Shown piece after piece: positions 1 through 8,618 of a stretch of DNA of 53,670 nucleotides. A program made the translations under genes and the position numbers. Source of the DNA: Legionella sp. (GTDB taxonomy: Bacteria; Pseudomonadota; Gammaproteobacteria; Legionellales; Legionellaceae). Location of the stretch: NCBI GenBank assembly GCA_017306715.1, contig JAFKHV010000024.1, positions 1 to 53,670 on the forward strand, given 5' to 3'. Positions within the stretch are counted from its first letter, which is position 1. The number at the start of each line of letters is the position of its first letter. The notes below the pieces were generated by a model that was not told the origin of the DNA, did not search any database, and worked only from the letters and a program-made list of their open reading frames with translations.

Positions 1-638
1 AATTCCTTGAGTGCCTGTTGTAACTCGTTATAAAGTGTCATTTGTTGTTTAGGGTGCAAATGATCCGCGGAGAATATTGAAAGATGAGGGTCAAAATAGC
101 TAAAAACATTGGGGCTTCCATATTGGTTACATAAGGCGACACGCTTTGGGTCTGGTTTCGCCCAGGAAGGAATAGAAGGGTTTGGTGCCCGTAAGGGGGC
201 CAGTGTTGTAACAAGATCATTAGCGAAACGTTCAATGGTGGGATTGCTTTTTAGACGGAGCATCACATAGCCTTTAGGGCTCACGACGAAGTCTTGCGCG
301 GTTAATTTGATTGTTTGCCAAGGAGCGGTTAGTTTCTGAGTACGTTCTTTGATTAATTGGGAATTAGTCATGGGAAAGTCGGTCATGAATAATGTAATAT
401 GTAATGGAAAATGAGGATAATACGGTTTGATGCCGTAGTGGGAGAGTAGTTTTTTCTGTTCTAAAAAAGTATTAAACTCATTAATAAGACGTGTCACCTC
501 GTGGTTCTTAGGACTTAATTGTAGATGCACGTTGATGAGCTGCTTGCTGCTAAATCCTGGCATACTGATTAACATTAAAAACAGGAGATAAAAAAGATGT
601 TGCCATTTTTTGCAGTCTTGGGCAATCCTATTGAGCAT
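1..638 (-). CDS. Exported 2H phosphoesterase-like protein (3' end cut off)
   Basis: An open frame runs leftward off the window edge, so the C-terminus is missing; 212 codons are visible. I chose the ATG at 638 because GGAG lies 7 bases upstream of it and it gives a signal-peptide-like start (positively charged residues, then a hydrophobic stretch at about residues 15-28). A downstream ATG at 575 would remove that. Two short motifs, HIT at residues 80-82 and HLS at 185-187, are about 100 residues apart, matching the paired HxT/S signature of the 2H phosphoesterase (2'-5' RNA ligase/cyclic phosphodiesterase) superfamily. The substrate is unknown. The first 42 bases overlap the 5' end of aroE on the opposite strand. 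The frame and motifs are seen directly; export and enzyme class are inferred. Confidence 0.7.
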   Translation of the reverse strand, partial: MLNRIAQDCKKWQHLFYLLFLMLISMPGFSSKQLINVHLQLSPKNHEVTRLINEFNTFLEQKKLLSHYGIKPYYPHFPLHITLFMTDFPMTNSQLIKERTQKLTAPWQTIKLTAQDFVVSPKGYVMLRLKSNPTIERFANDLVTTLAPLRAPNPSIPSWAKPDPKRVALCNQYGSPNVFSYFDPHLSIFSADHLHPKQQMTLYNELQQALKE

Positions 639-1397
639 AGTCTCTCTCCAGTAATACATCAGTTATTTGCACAACAGTTCAATATTCGCCTGGAATATCA
701 GAAGATTAAAATAGAGCATAACGAATTCAATAGTTGGGTCAATAATTTTTTTGCGCGTCAAGGATGCGGATTAAATATTACGCTGCCTTTTAAAGAGGAT
801 GCATTTCGTCTTGCTGCCCATCCGACCCCTCGTTGTCTGGAAGCGAAAGCCGCGAACACATTATGGGCTACTGCTGGAGGAATCGGTGCTGATAATACCG
901 ATGGCGTGGGTTTAGTGCGCGATCTACAGCGTTATATCCAACTTGAAAATAAGCACGTGCTCGTTCTGGGTGCGGGGGGCGCTGTACAGGGAATTATCGG
1001 TTCGCTGTTGCAGCAACAGGGTATCAAGATAACCGTTACGAATCGCACAGTTGAACGGATGTTGCGTTTGCAACACTATTTCCCAGCCATCGAGGTTACT
1101 CCAGTCATGACCCTTCAAGGGCCCTTCGATGTGATTATTCATGCCTCAGCTGCAAGTTTGCAGGGGGAACTTTTTTCTTTCCCTCAGAGTCTGTGGACAA
1201 ATAAGCCTTTTTGTTATGATTTGAGTTATCAGCTGCAGGGAAATACAGTTTTTGTTAACGCGGCGCAGGAGGAAGGTTGTTGCGCAATCGATGGGCTTGG
1301 AATGTTAGTGGAACAGGCCGCAGAAGCATTCTTTATCTGGCATCAACGAATGCCAGATACGCATGCGGTATTAAAAAAATTACGAAACAATCGTTAA
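597..1397 (+). CDS. aroE: Shikimate dehydrogenase
   Basis: AroE reduces 3-dehydroshikimate to shikimate with NADPH in the cytoplasmic shikimate pathway to aromatic amino acids and folate precursors. The 266-residue length is normal. The N-terminal substrate domain shows the SLSP motif (15-18) and the catalytic lysine in NITLPFK (K66). NTDG lies at 100-103, and the nucleotide-binding GAGGAV loop at 125-130 is followed by NRT, typical of NADP-dependent AroE. The ATG at 597 has GGAG 9 bases upstream. The gene starts inside the leader region of the divergent 2H-phosphoesterase-like gene, and its stop codon directly abuts that of the convergent patatin gene with no spacer. Confidence 0.95.
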   Translation: MLPFFAVLGNPIEHSLSPVIHQLFAQQFNIRLEYQKIKIEHNEFNSWVNNFFARQGCGLNITLPFKEDAFRLAAHPTPRCLEAKAANTLWATAGGIGADNTDGVGLVRDLQRYIQLENKHVLVLGAGGAVQGIIGSLLQQQGIKITVTNRTVERMLRLQHYFPAIEVTPVMTLQGPFDVIIHASAASLQGELFSFPQSLWTNKPFCYDLSYQLQGNTVFVNAAQEEGCCAIDGLGMLVEQAAEAFFIWHQRMPDTHAVLKKLRNNR

Positions 1398-2534
1398 CTA
1401 TTTAAAAAACTCCTCGACTTCTTGCGCATTGTCAATTGTGTCTTTATAACCAATATCGATAAGTTCCCGGGTAAACTCGCGCTCGAATAATAAAAAGCTT
1501 AATAAATCTCCGGACTGATTTTTGGCCCCCAAAACATTGAGTAAAACACGCAGTAAAGCGGGTAAACTTTTGAAATGTTCTTGAGCAATAGAGGCCATGT
1601 CACGACTGGGTCTTAAGTGTAACGTTTCAATAGGACGCCACGGAGAATGTCGCTTCTTCCACATGGACAGTAACGTGGCGATTTCATTCATTCGTTTAAC
1701 CATTTCGATGTCACTATCTAAATTATCCAGAAATAATCCATTGAGCATGCTGCCTAAAATATGGGCGAAAGGAATGTCGTCTGAATTGATGGTTTCATCC
1801 GTATTATCGGGTATGAGCGGAGCAGATACCGCAGGGTGTAGGGCACGGGTACCCAGAATCATTATTTTATCGACAGCAAACTTGATACTGCCGCGCAAAG
1901 GGGCGACTAAACCAATACTCCCATCACCATAATGCATATTATTAAAAGGAATCGGTGGAAAAAATAAGGGTAACGCACTGGATGCAAGTATATGTTGAGC
2001 GTTAATCTCTGTGCGCTCGCTGCTGTGTCGGGGGTAGTACCAGTCCGCAAAGGTGTCATCAGCATGATTATAAAATGAAGTAGTATGGCTCGTTTCATAA
2101 CAATGGGTGATGATTTCTAAGGCGGACAGATATTTATTTTGGATATTTTGTGCAATGCGGTTGAAATCAAAGGTTTCTTCAACCAGTTCGTGCAGCGGCG
2201 ATGTATCCAGTAAATACCCTGCTTGCGGTTGTTTCATAATCAAGGTACTGACATTACGAACCACAGATTTACCTAACTCATAATTACTGGCTTTATAAAT
2301 TTGCTGGCAATGAATTTCACTCCAAATCATCTCCAACTTATCCAATGCAGTAGGAAAGTCATCCGCACCTTCAGCTAAAACAATGGCATTAACACTGCCC
2401 ACGCTTACGCCACTTACGGTATCAAATGGAAGTGTCTTAACTTGTAGAATATGCCCAATTGCCTTAAGGACGCCGGCCTGATAGGCACCCCGTGCGCCGC
2501 CGCCTGCTAGATATATTGCTCTTTTATAGACCAT
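1398..2534 (-). CDS. Patatin-like phospholipase
   Basis: A 378-residue patatin-family lipid acyl hydrolase. The oxyanion-hole motif GGGARG is at residues 11-16. The nucleophile Ser44 sits in G-V-S-V-G (42-46), and the catalytic Asp204 sits in the DGS motif (204-206), so the Ser/Asp dyad is complete. There is no signal peptide or membrane segment, so it is cytosolic or delivered by a dedicated system. Legionella species encode several patatin-like proteins, some of them Dot/Icm effectors such as VipD and the Vpd proteins; this compact form is closer in size to housekeeping patatins of the RssA type, and I cannot decide between the two. The C-terminus ends with an acidic EVEEFFK. The stop touches the aroE stop. 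Confidence 0.9.
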   Translation of the reverse strand: MVYKRAIYLAGGGARGAYQAGVLKAIGHILQVKTLPFDTVSGVSVGSVNAIVLAEGADDFPTALDKLEMIWSEIHCQQIYKASNYELGKSVVRNVSTLIMKQPQAGYLLDTSPLHELVEETFDFNRIAQNIQNKYLSALEIITHCYETSHTTSFYNHADDTFADWYYPRHSSERTEINAQHILASSALPLFFPPIPFNNMHYGDGSIGLVAPLRGSIKFAVDKIMILGTRALHPAVSAPLIPDNTDETINSDDIPFAHILGSMLNGLFLDNLDSDIEMVKRMNEIATLLSMWKKRHSPWRPIETLHLRPSRDMASIAQEHFKSLPALLRVLLNVLGAKNQSGDLLSFLLFEREFTRELIDIGYKDTIDNAQEVEEFFK

Positions 2535-2612
2535 AAAAAACTTTTTTTAATATATTTGGTTACAGCAAATATAGTTGAGTTTCTGCGTTTATGGCAAGAA
2601 ACATCACACTCT

Positions 2613-2639
2613 CTTAAGGTTTAATTGCTATAGTATAGG
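2613..2639 (+). promoter_or_regulatory. Possible promoter with TTAA direct repeat
   Basis: In the 152-base divergent spacer, CTTAAG and TTTAAT lie next to each other (2613-2625), directly before overlapping -10-like hexamers TATAGT (2629) and TATAGG (2634). No good -35 box is present, so the repeat occupies the place of an activator site. It loosely resembles PmrA-type CTTAAT repeats, but the repeat period is 7 instead of the usual longer one, so the assignment is weak. Confidence 0.25.
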
Positions 2640-2686
2640 TGAAACTTTATATATTTTAATCAACGAGTTTGGGTTGGATACAAACC

Positions 2687-3865
2687 ATGAGGCCTGAAAA
2701 TTTAGCGCAGCACGAAGAGTGTATCAGACTGCAGCAACAGCTTCAGAAAATTCTGGATCTGAGCAGCTCGTTGCCTTCGTCCTCTACCAAGAAGCCATCA
2801 CTTCTTAGTCGTTATCCGCTACTGTCTTCGTTTTTTCGTGGTGATAGTGAGGTCGGTAATGATGTTTCACAACTGGGTTCTTCTTTAGGTATCGTCCAAC
2901 CCACGACACCACCGGCTCTTAATGATGGTTTGCAATTGGGATCCGTGGTTTTGGCCATAGTGGATTTTATCCGTGTGCCTTTGGTCTATCTTATGGCTTT
3001 TATACTTAGAGAGAACGTGCCGTTCTCGTTGAGTAATAATGCGCGCTGGGTTTATTCAGCATCGTTATTAGGTCTGGCAATAGTCAGCCTAATCGTACCT
3101 GCTCTTGCGTCCATTTTTGCAATTACCGCGGCCGCCGTTACCTTAAGCTTTAGTATATTTTTACTGGGAAAAAGCCTTTGGGAACGGGCACAGCTCTCGC
3201 ATGCATTGGGTCGGGCGCAAAAAAATATCATCATGGAAGAAGATGCGATTCAATTGCTACTCGATGAAGCAAGAGTGCTACAGGTCGAGTTAAAAAAAAC
3301 GCCGCTCACTGTACCAGTGATCGATTTTGAAGCAGAGATTTCTTCTTTACATCAGCGTCTGATGGTAAGGATAGAGAATTTGTTGTCACGAAAAGCGGAA
3401 AGTCAGCACATTCAATCTAAAATTAAAAAATTAGGTATTCAAAAAATAATGGATCGGACCCTGGGTATTACTTTTGCCTCGGTAACCCTGATTGGAGTGA
3501 TCCTTGGCTTATTTTTGCCTCAGATATCTTTAATCATTTTAACCAGTATTTCTGTTTTAAGCCTGGGGTACTTTATTGGTCGGTTGACCGAGAACTTATG
3601 GGTTTTTTTACATAAAAAGGTGAATGCTTTATTGGAGGGATCAGCCAGCATAGGCGCAGAGGTGGGTAGTGACGTGCATGATTATGTGGATGCGACCCGT
3701 CTGATGTTGAAGGAATTAGATAATGTCTCACGAGTTCCACGGGCAGATGAGCCGCCCATGCAAAGTTCTTCATTATTTCAAAATAGAGCAGGGGATGAAT
3801 CTTGTGCAGCAGAGACCATCTCATCGTCAACAAATTTAAAACAGAATGAAATAACACCATCCTAG
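2687..3865 (+). CDS. Unknown membrane protein with hairpin segments and coiled coil
   Basis: I do not recognise a family. From the ATG at 2687 (GGA 8 bases upstream) the protein has 392 residues; a TTG at 2669 would add six. The order is: a soluble Ser-rich N-terminal part, a hydrophobic block at about 78-160 that could span the membrane three or four times, a charged helical stretch (about 165-255) likely to form a coiled coil, a second hydrophobic hairpin (about 262-305), and a polar tail. The last residues are rich in Ser, Thr and Glu and end NEITPS with Ile at -4, as often seen in Dot/Icm substrates. The layout is the same as that of the protein at 6021-7097. An effector or inclusion/vacuole membrane role is only an inference. 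Confidence 0.75.
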   Translation: MRPENLAQHEECIRLQQQLQKILDLSSSLPSSSTKKPSLLSRYPLLSSFFRGDSEVGNDVSQLGSSLGIVQPTTPPALNDGLQLGSVVLAIVDFIRVPLVYLMAFILRENVPFSLSNNARWVYSASLLGLAIVSLIVPALASIFAITAAAVTLSFSIFLLGKSLWERAQLSHALGRAQKNIIMEEDAIQLLLDEARVLQVELKKTPLTVPVIDFEAEISSLHQRLMVRIENLLSRKAESQHIQSKIKKLGIQKIMDRTLGITFASVTLIGVILGLFLPQISLIILTSISVLSLGYFIGRLTENLWVFLHKKVNALLEGSASIGAEVGSDVHDYVDATRLMLKELDNVSRVPRADEPPMQSSSLFQNRAGDESCAAETISSSTNLKQNEITPS

Positions 3866-3976
3866 ATTTGTCGTCTGCAGCAGAGTTCTGACTACTCAGG
3901 TTATGTTATTTGCGCCGTTGCAAAATATAATAAATTCAGATAAGTTAAAAACATAGCTCATGGATTGGGATACAGG

Positions 3977-5470
3977 ATGTTGAAACTATTTCAAAATCAA
4001 CCGCGTGCTTTTGGAATGATTTTTTTATTGGAGCTGTGGGAGCGTTTCGGTTTTTATTCAGTACAGGGAGTACTCACCCTCTTTTTTATCAAGCATCTGG
4101 GCTATAGTGAGATTGATTCCTATTATACATTTGGTGCGTTCTCGGCGCTGGTTTATAGTTTGGTCGTGCTCGGCGGATATCTTGGCGACCACATTCTTGG
4201 AGTAAAACGTACCATAGTTTTGGGGCTAATTACGCTCTCAGCTGGATATTTTGCTCTGGCCATGGCGCAGGGAACTACCGTTTTTTTAGCTCTGGGTCTC
4301 ATTTGTGTAGGCAATGGCCTGTTCAAAGCGAACCCCTCTAATTTACTAGCCAAATGTTATGAACCCAACGACCAAAGGTTGCATGCAGGATTTACTTTAT
4401 ACTATATGGCAATAAATGTTGGCAGCATGATTGCTTTGTTTATTGGTCCCATCATCGCGACTAATTATGGCTATGCGTATACCTATTTTATGAGTGGTAC
4501 TGGTTTAATTTTAGGTTTGATCAATTACTGTTTGCAAAGACAAACAGTCGCTAATATTAATTCGATAGCTGATCGACGCAAGATAACGCGGATCCAATGG
4601 TGTCTCCTGTTCCTAGGTTTGGGATTGCTGAGTGTGTTTTCTGCGTATTTACTCCAACATATTGTTCTGACCCAGAATCTGCTATGGGGAATGATCGTTT
4701 GTATTTTGGGTTATTACCTTTATCTCGCTCAGCGCGAAACAAAACAACATCGAGCGCAAATGATTGTGGCTTTAATTCTTATGTTAGAAGCGATTATTTT
4801 CTTTACGCTTTACCAACAAATGCCGACTTCCCTTAATTTATTTGCAGTAAATAACATCACCCCGCAAATATTAGGTATGGGCATTAACCCTCAAAGTTTG
4901 CAATCTTTAAATGGAGTATGGATTGTAGTATTAAGCCCATTTTTGGCGATTTTCTATACGGCACTAGAGCGTAAAAAAATCAATTTCTCCATCCCTTATA
5001 AATTTGCTGCAGGGATGTTGATTTGTGCTTTGGGTTTTTTGATATTATTTTGTTCCCGTTATGCTCACGATGAAATTGGAAATGTTTCCGCATGGTGGTT
5101 AGTGCTAAGTTATTTCTTTCAGAGCTTGGGAGAGTTATTAGTTTCTGCTTTGGGGGTGGCTATGGTGGCAGAGCTCGTACCTGCAACAATCACCGGTTTT
5201 GTCATGGGCATGTGGTTTTTAACCACCGCAATCTCAGGATTTACTGGTGCAACTGTGTCTGCTTACACAGCGCTGCCGCAGCATATTAAGCCAGGACTTG
5301 AGTCTTTAATGATATATACTAATGTTTTTGGCTGGATTGGTTTGGTCACTCTGATTATTGCTGTATTTATGGGACTTTGTGCACCTATTTTACAAGCTTA
5401 TATTCAGGAAAAAAAAGTTCTGTTAATGCCTGAAACTCAAACCGGCTTTTCAGAAGGAACAGCTTTATAA
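3977..5470 (+). CDS. POT/PTR family peptide:proton symporter
   Basis: A 497-residue inner-membrane transporter that takes up di- and tripeptides with protons. The POT signature ELWERFGFY near the N-terminus carries the ExxER motif, followed by GGYLGD and KANPSNLL, closely parallel to E. coli DtpA/DtpB. About 14 hydrophobic segments can be counted, as expected for bacterial POT transporters. The ATG at 3977 is preferred over an in-frame TTG at 3965 because GGGA lies 6 bases upstream. A strong stem-loop follows the stop, so the gene is probably monocistronic. The exact paralogue (dtpA, dtpB or other) cannot be told from sequence alone. Confidence 0.92.
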   Translation: MLKLFQNQPRAFGMIFLLELWERFGFYSVQGVLTLFFIKHLGYSEIDSYYTFGAFSALVYSLVVLGGYLGDHILGVKRTIVLGLITLSAGYFALAMAQGTTVFLALGLICVGNGLFKANPSNLLAKCYEPNDQRLHAGFTLYYMAINVGSMIALFIGPIIATNYGYAYTYFMSGTGLILGLINYCLQRQTVANINSIADRRKITRIQWCLLFLGLGLLSVFSAYLLQHIVLTQNLLWGMIVCILGYYLYLAQRETKQHRAQMIVALILMLEAIIFFTLYQQMPTSLNLFAVNNITPQILGMGINPQSLQSLNGVWIVVLSPFLAIFYTALERKKINFSIPYKFAAGMLICALGFLILFCSRYAHDEIGNVSAWWLVLSYFFQSLGELLVSALGVAMVAELVPATITGFVMGMWFLTTAISGFTGATVSAYTALPQHIKPGLESLMIYTNVFGWIGLVTLIIAVFMGLCAPILQAYIQEKKVLLMPETQTGFSEGTAL

Positions 5471-5477
5471 CTGCATA

Positions 5478-5501
5478 GGGGATGAATAATCATCCCCGTA
5501 C
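5478..5501 (+). terminator. Terminator of the peptide transporter gene
   Basis: A perfect 8-base-pair stem (GGGGATGA with TCATCCCC, loop ATAA) spans 5478-5497 and is followed shortly by a run of five T. It lies 8 bases after the transporter stop and just before the end of the convergent lipoprotein gene. Confidence 0.7.
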
Positions 5502-5504
5502 TTT

Positions 5505-5798
5505 TTAGCGGCGTCCACGAAAACCATGGCCCCAACCACCATGATGACCCCAACCACCACCATGCCAACCGCCACGACGCCAGCCACCATTCCAGATTCC
5601 GCGATTGTACCAACCACCGCGATTTCCATAAAAGCCACGATAGACGCCACCCCAGCCATAGTTACCTACGTAATAATTATTGTAATATCCAGGATAATAG
5701 GTTGCGTAAGAATAACTTCCTGGCGTTGTGGTAACATAGCAGCTTGTTAAAAAGAAGGAGGGGATACAGATCGACAGCCCGATCAATAATTTACGCAT
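5505..5798 (-). CDS. Gly/Tyr/Trp-rich lipoprotein
   Basis: A 97-residue protein with a short charged start, a hydrophobic stretch and the lipobox LTSC, so Cys20 should be lipidated and the mature protein anchored in the envelope. The mature part has low complexity: a Tyr-rich section, then imperfect GGW, GGWGH and GHHGGWGH repeats ending in RGRR. His and Trp clusters could bind metal or pack against surfaces, but no function can be named. Similar small Gly-rich lipoproteins are common and poorly characterised. The gene is convergent with the peptide transporter and stands alone. Confidence 0.8.
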   Translation of the reverse strand: MRKLLIGLSICIPSFFLTSCYVTTTPGSYSYATYYPGYYNNYYVGNYGWGGVYRGFYGNRGGWYNRGIWNGGWRRGGWHGGGWGHHGGWGHGFRGRR

Positions 5799-6020
5799 AG
5801 TTGCTTCCTTTCAAGTTGTGTCATCTAATTATACGACATGATTTTTATATATTCAAAAAGAGCGTATTTTATTTTATGTGCTTTTTATTTGGCAAAAGGT
5901 GCGTATCATAAAAAATTGTTTAAACAATGCCCATATAGATCGATTTTGGTGTATCATAGGGCAGTTAACGTATAAATTTATGGGATTTTGAGTGTGGGCA
6001 TTGATCTAAGGCTCTTATCG

Positions 6021-7097
6021 ATGGGCGAGATATGGCAAGAGTTTAATGAACTTGCTGAAATGTCAGCCGATTTTAAATCGGCTCAGGATTCGTTTGCATT
6101 AAGTAATATCCTGCTTATCTTGGACAATCAAGCCATTGTATTAAAAAGTGATGCGTTAGCGAATGATAAAAAAAAGGAATTATCATTATTTAAGGTGAGA
6201 CAAAAGTTACTTCGAAATTTGCAGGCGATTATTCATCCCTATGGCGATAGCCTTCCACTAGCCCCTAAAACTACCTCGGCGCAATGTCGCTTAATTACTT
6301 TTTTTGCTTTGGGTGTATTGGTTGCTGTTTGTGAAGGATTTGATAGCATGGTATCCATGCTCAGTATTTTTTCCTTACCTGCGTTAACTTTAATTATTGT
6401 AGGAATTGTTTTTTCTTGCTTATCCATGCTCGCTTTTTTTATTTTAAACCAGCAGCGGATAGTTGAGGCCTTTGATGTGCAGTTTGGCGCAGCACATCAA
6501 GTATTAGAATGTTATTTACAACAAGCTGCAGAGATAAAATATCTACGTAAAAAAATTAATTTACTATCTATGGATTCTTTTCAGGATGAATCGAGCATTC
6601 TTGCGTTAATCAACAGTATGGATATCCGACACCGTCAGTTAATGAATTTTGGTGCAGATTTGGCGAAAATAGCTCAAGACAAGCAAGTAATTGCTTTAAA
6701 ATGGATGACAGCAGGGATTACGGCACTGATTTTTTTTGGCGGCTCTTTTTGTACTGGACAAACACTGTCTATGTACATTTTAAGCTTGTTCGTTGCAAAT
6801 CTAAACCCGCTATCTGCTCCGGTATTGATTTTCAGCATCCTGGTAGGCTTATCTGCTATGTATTTATATTGGCATCGCGATTTTCCAAGTATTACCAATT
6901 TTCTAAGTATCTGGCTTGGAGTTGACGAAAAAAAAATGGCTCAAATCGAAGATCAGGCAAGTTTAAATAAAGAAGGGGAAGCAATTCATACCTTGAGCAA
7001 TAATTTGCATAGTTTTTTCTCGCTCAAAAGATCTTCGCAAATTGCACAAGATGTCGAACTTAATTCTTATAATGATGTCGCTATCGGCACCACTTAA
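6021..7097 (+). CDS. Unknown membrane protein with two hydrophobic hairpins
   Basis: I do not recognise a family. From the ATG at 6021 (AAGG 9 bases upstream) the protein has 358 residues. In-frame TTG 5988 and GTG 5994 are alternatives, but a TATAAA box at 5971-5976 would put the transcript start close to them. The order is: a helical soluble N-terminal domain (about 1-90), a hydrophobic hairpin (about 92-142), a coiled-coil-like middle, a second hairpin (about 224-285), and a polar tail. It ends SYNDVAIGTT, with Ile at -4. The architecture copies that of the protein at 2687-3865, suggesting related roles or a duplicated design. Its stop codon overlaps the hda stop on the other strand (TTAA, 7094-7097). 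Confidence 0.75.
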   Translation: MGEIWQEFNELAEMSADFKSAQDSFALSNILLILDNQAIVLKSDALANDKKKELSLFKVRQKLLRNLQAIIHPYGDSLPLAPKTTSAQCRLITFFALGVLVAVCEGFDSMVSMLSIFSLPALTLIIVGIVFSCLSMLAFFILNQQRIVEAFDVQFGAAHQVLECYLQQAAEIKYLRKKINLLSMDSFQDESSILALINSMDIRHRQLMNFGADLAKIAQDKQVIALKWMTAGITALIFFGGSFCTGQTLSMYILSLFVANLNPLSAPVLIFSILVGLSAMYLYWHRDFPSITNFLSIWLGVDEKKMAQIEDQASLNKEGEAIHTLSNNLHSFFSLKRSSQIAQDVELNSYNDVAIGTT

Positions 7098-7786
7098 ATA
7101 TCTAAGATTTCTTTGGCAAAAGGAATAGTAATCTTGCGTTGAGCAGCTAAAGAGGCATCGTCCAGCTGGTTTAGTAATTGATGCAAATCATGCATGTTCC
7201 GTGAGCAACGGGTCAAAAGTAATTGTCCGACTCCTGCGGGTAGATGAAAACCACGTTTTGTTGCATGTAAACTCAGGGTATTTATTTTTTCTTCGTCGCT
7301 AAGTTCATGAACTTGGATTACTAAACCCCAACCAATGCGGGAGCGCAAATCAGGAAGCTTAATTTCAAGGTTGTTTGGGGTCTGATTACCTGAAATAATT
7401 AAAATATGTTCGCTGTTATCTCTTATTTTATTATAGAGATGAAAGAGGGCTTCTTCCCACTCATTGTTTCCAGAGATAATGTCTACATCATCAATACAAA
7501 TCAGTTGCTGTTCTTCAAGACCGTCTAAAGTTTGAGGGCCCCATTCTTTGAGTAACCTAAGAGGAAGATAAATTGCCGATTGCCGAGTACTCACTTCCTG
7601 ACATGCAGCTTGCAGTAGATGAGATTTACCACTTCCAGGAGTACCCCATAAATAAAGTATACGTTCCTCAGGATGCTTAAGGAGTTGGAGTAATTGTTGT
7701 TTCAGCAACAAATTACCTTCCCAATTAAAATCTGTAAAGGTTGCCTCATCATTTAATTTAATAGCTAGAGCTAACTGTTTATTCAT
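7094..7786 (-). CDS. hda: DnaA regulatory inactivator Hda
   Basis: Hda is an AAA+ DnaA homologue that, bound to the DNA-loaded beta clamp, stimulates ATP hydrolysis by DnaA and so prevents re-initiation of replication. The 230-residue protein has an N-terminal clamp-binding motif (QLALAI, residues 4-9), Walker A GTPGSGKS (48-55), Walker B ICIDDVD and the sensor region SGNQTP. There is no C-terminal DNA-binding domain, which separates it from DnaA. Its ATG overlaps the stop of the upstream phosphatidyltransferase gene by four bases (ATGA), so the two are translationally coupled. Confidence 0.93.
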   Translation of the reverse strand: MNKQLALAIKLNDEATFTDFNWEGNLLLKQQLLQLLKHPEERILYLWGTPGSGKSHLLQAACQEVSTRQSAIYLPLRLLKEWGPQTLDGLEEQQLICIDDVDIISGNNEWEEALFHLYNKIRDNSEHILIISGNQTPNNLEIKLPDLRSRIGWGLVIQVHELSDEEKINTLSLHATKRGFHLPAGVGQLLLTRCSRNMHDLHQLLNQLDDASLAAQRKITIPFAKEILDI

Positions 7787-8343
7787 TGGGTTAATTCTTT
7801 TTTAGACCAGGCTTTTTTGCTCCAGGTCCATATATAATCGATATAAGTTGTCGCAGTAGTGATGGTGGTAAGAGCGATTAAAAAATTTATAATGTTGGGG
7901 GGGAACGGTTTATACGCTAATTGAAATAAGCACAAGGTCACGAGGACTAATTGTAAGGTGGTATTTACTTTACTGAGAAGGGTCGGTTTAAATTCTAATT
8001 TACGACGTATAAAATGATACCAAGCCAAAACGCCTAGGGAGATAGTTAAATCGCGTAAAAATACCAAAATGACCAGCCACCATGGTAACTGGCCTAATAA
8101 AGCTAAAGCAATAAAACTTGAAACAATCACTAACTTGTCCGCAAGGGGGTCAATGAATGAACCGAAAAAACTTTGCCAATGAAAACGTCGTGCTAAAAAA
8201 CCATCAAGAGCATCTGTGAGGCCTGCGCAGATAAAAATATAGAAGGCTTTAGTATACTCGTGGTGGAGTAAATACATCAAAAAGGGAACAATTAGCCCCA
8301 GGCGAAATAATGTGAGTAAATTTGGCAAGTGTTTTAATATCAT
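7783..8343 (-). CDS. CDP-alcohol phosphatidyltransferase (PgsA-like)
   Basis: A 186-residue inner-membrane enzyme that joins a CDP-activated lipid to an alcohol with release of CMP. The full family signature is present: D44-x2-D47-G-x2-A-R-x8-G61-x3-D65-x3-D69, where the aspartates bind the metal ions. About five or six hydrophobic segments follow the amphipathic start. Size and pattern fit PgsA (phosphatidylglycerophosphate synthase), the step to phosphatidylglycerol and cardiolipin, but other members such as cardiolipin-synthase-like enzymes share the motif. It is co-transcribed with hda through a four-base overlap. Confidence 0.88.
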   Translation of the reverse strand: MILKHLPNLLTLFRLGLIVPFLMYLLHHEYTKAFYIFICAGLTDALDGFLARRFHWQSFFGSFIDPLADKLVIVSSFIALALLGQLPWWLVILVFLRDLTISLGVLAWYHFIRRKLEFKPTLLSKVNTTLQLVLVTLCLFQLAYKPFPPNIINFLIALTTITTATTYIDYIWTWSKKAWSKKELTQ

Positions 8344-8618
8344 AGGCCATTCGATGATTTGGGAATACTTAATTGCTTACCTTCAAAAGAATATCCTATC
8401 ACAAGTCATGACAACCCTGAAATAATCAGTAAGCAGAAGAAGTTAATTGTTTGGGGAGTTTATATAAAATTGCACAGGTTGTCATCATGTTGTTCTTTTT
8501 ATCAAATATTTTTCTTAAAGATACCTAAAATCAGAGTCCTTAATTCACATAGAACTTTTTTAGTCTTACATAAGGATGATATAGTGCTGCCATCGCTTGA
8601 AAACTCCAGGCAAAGAAT

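Noticed and set aside
1..235. 65-residue minus-strand frame at the left edge
   Set aside because: It is in a different frame from the 2H-phosphoesterase-like gene, whose motifs are clear; a shadow.
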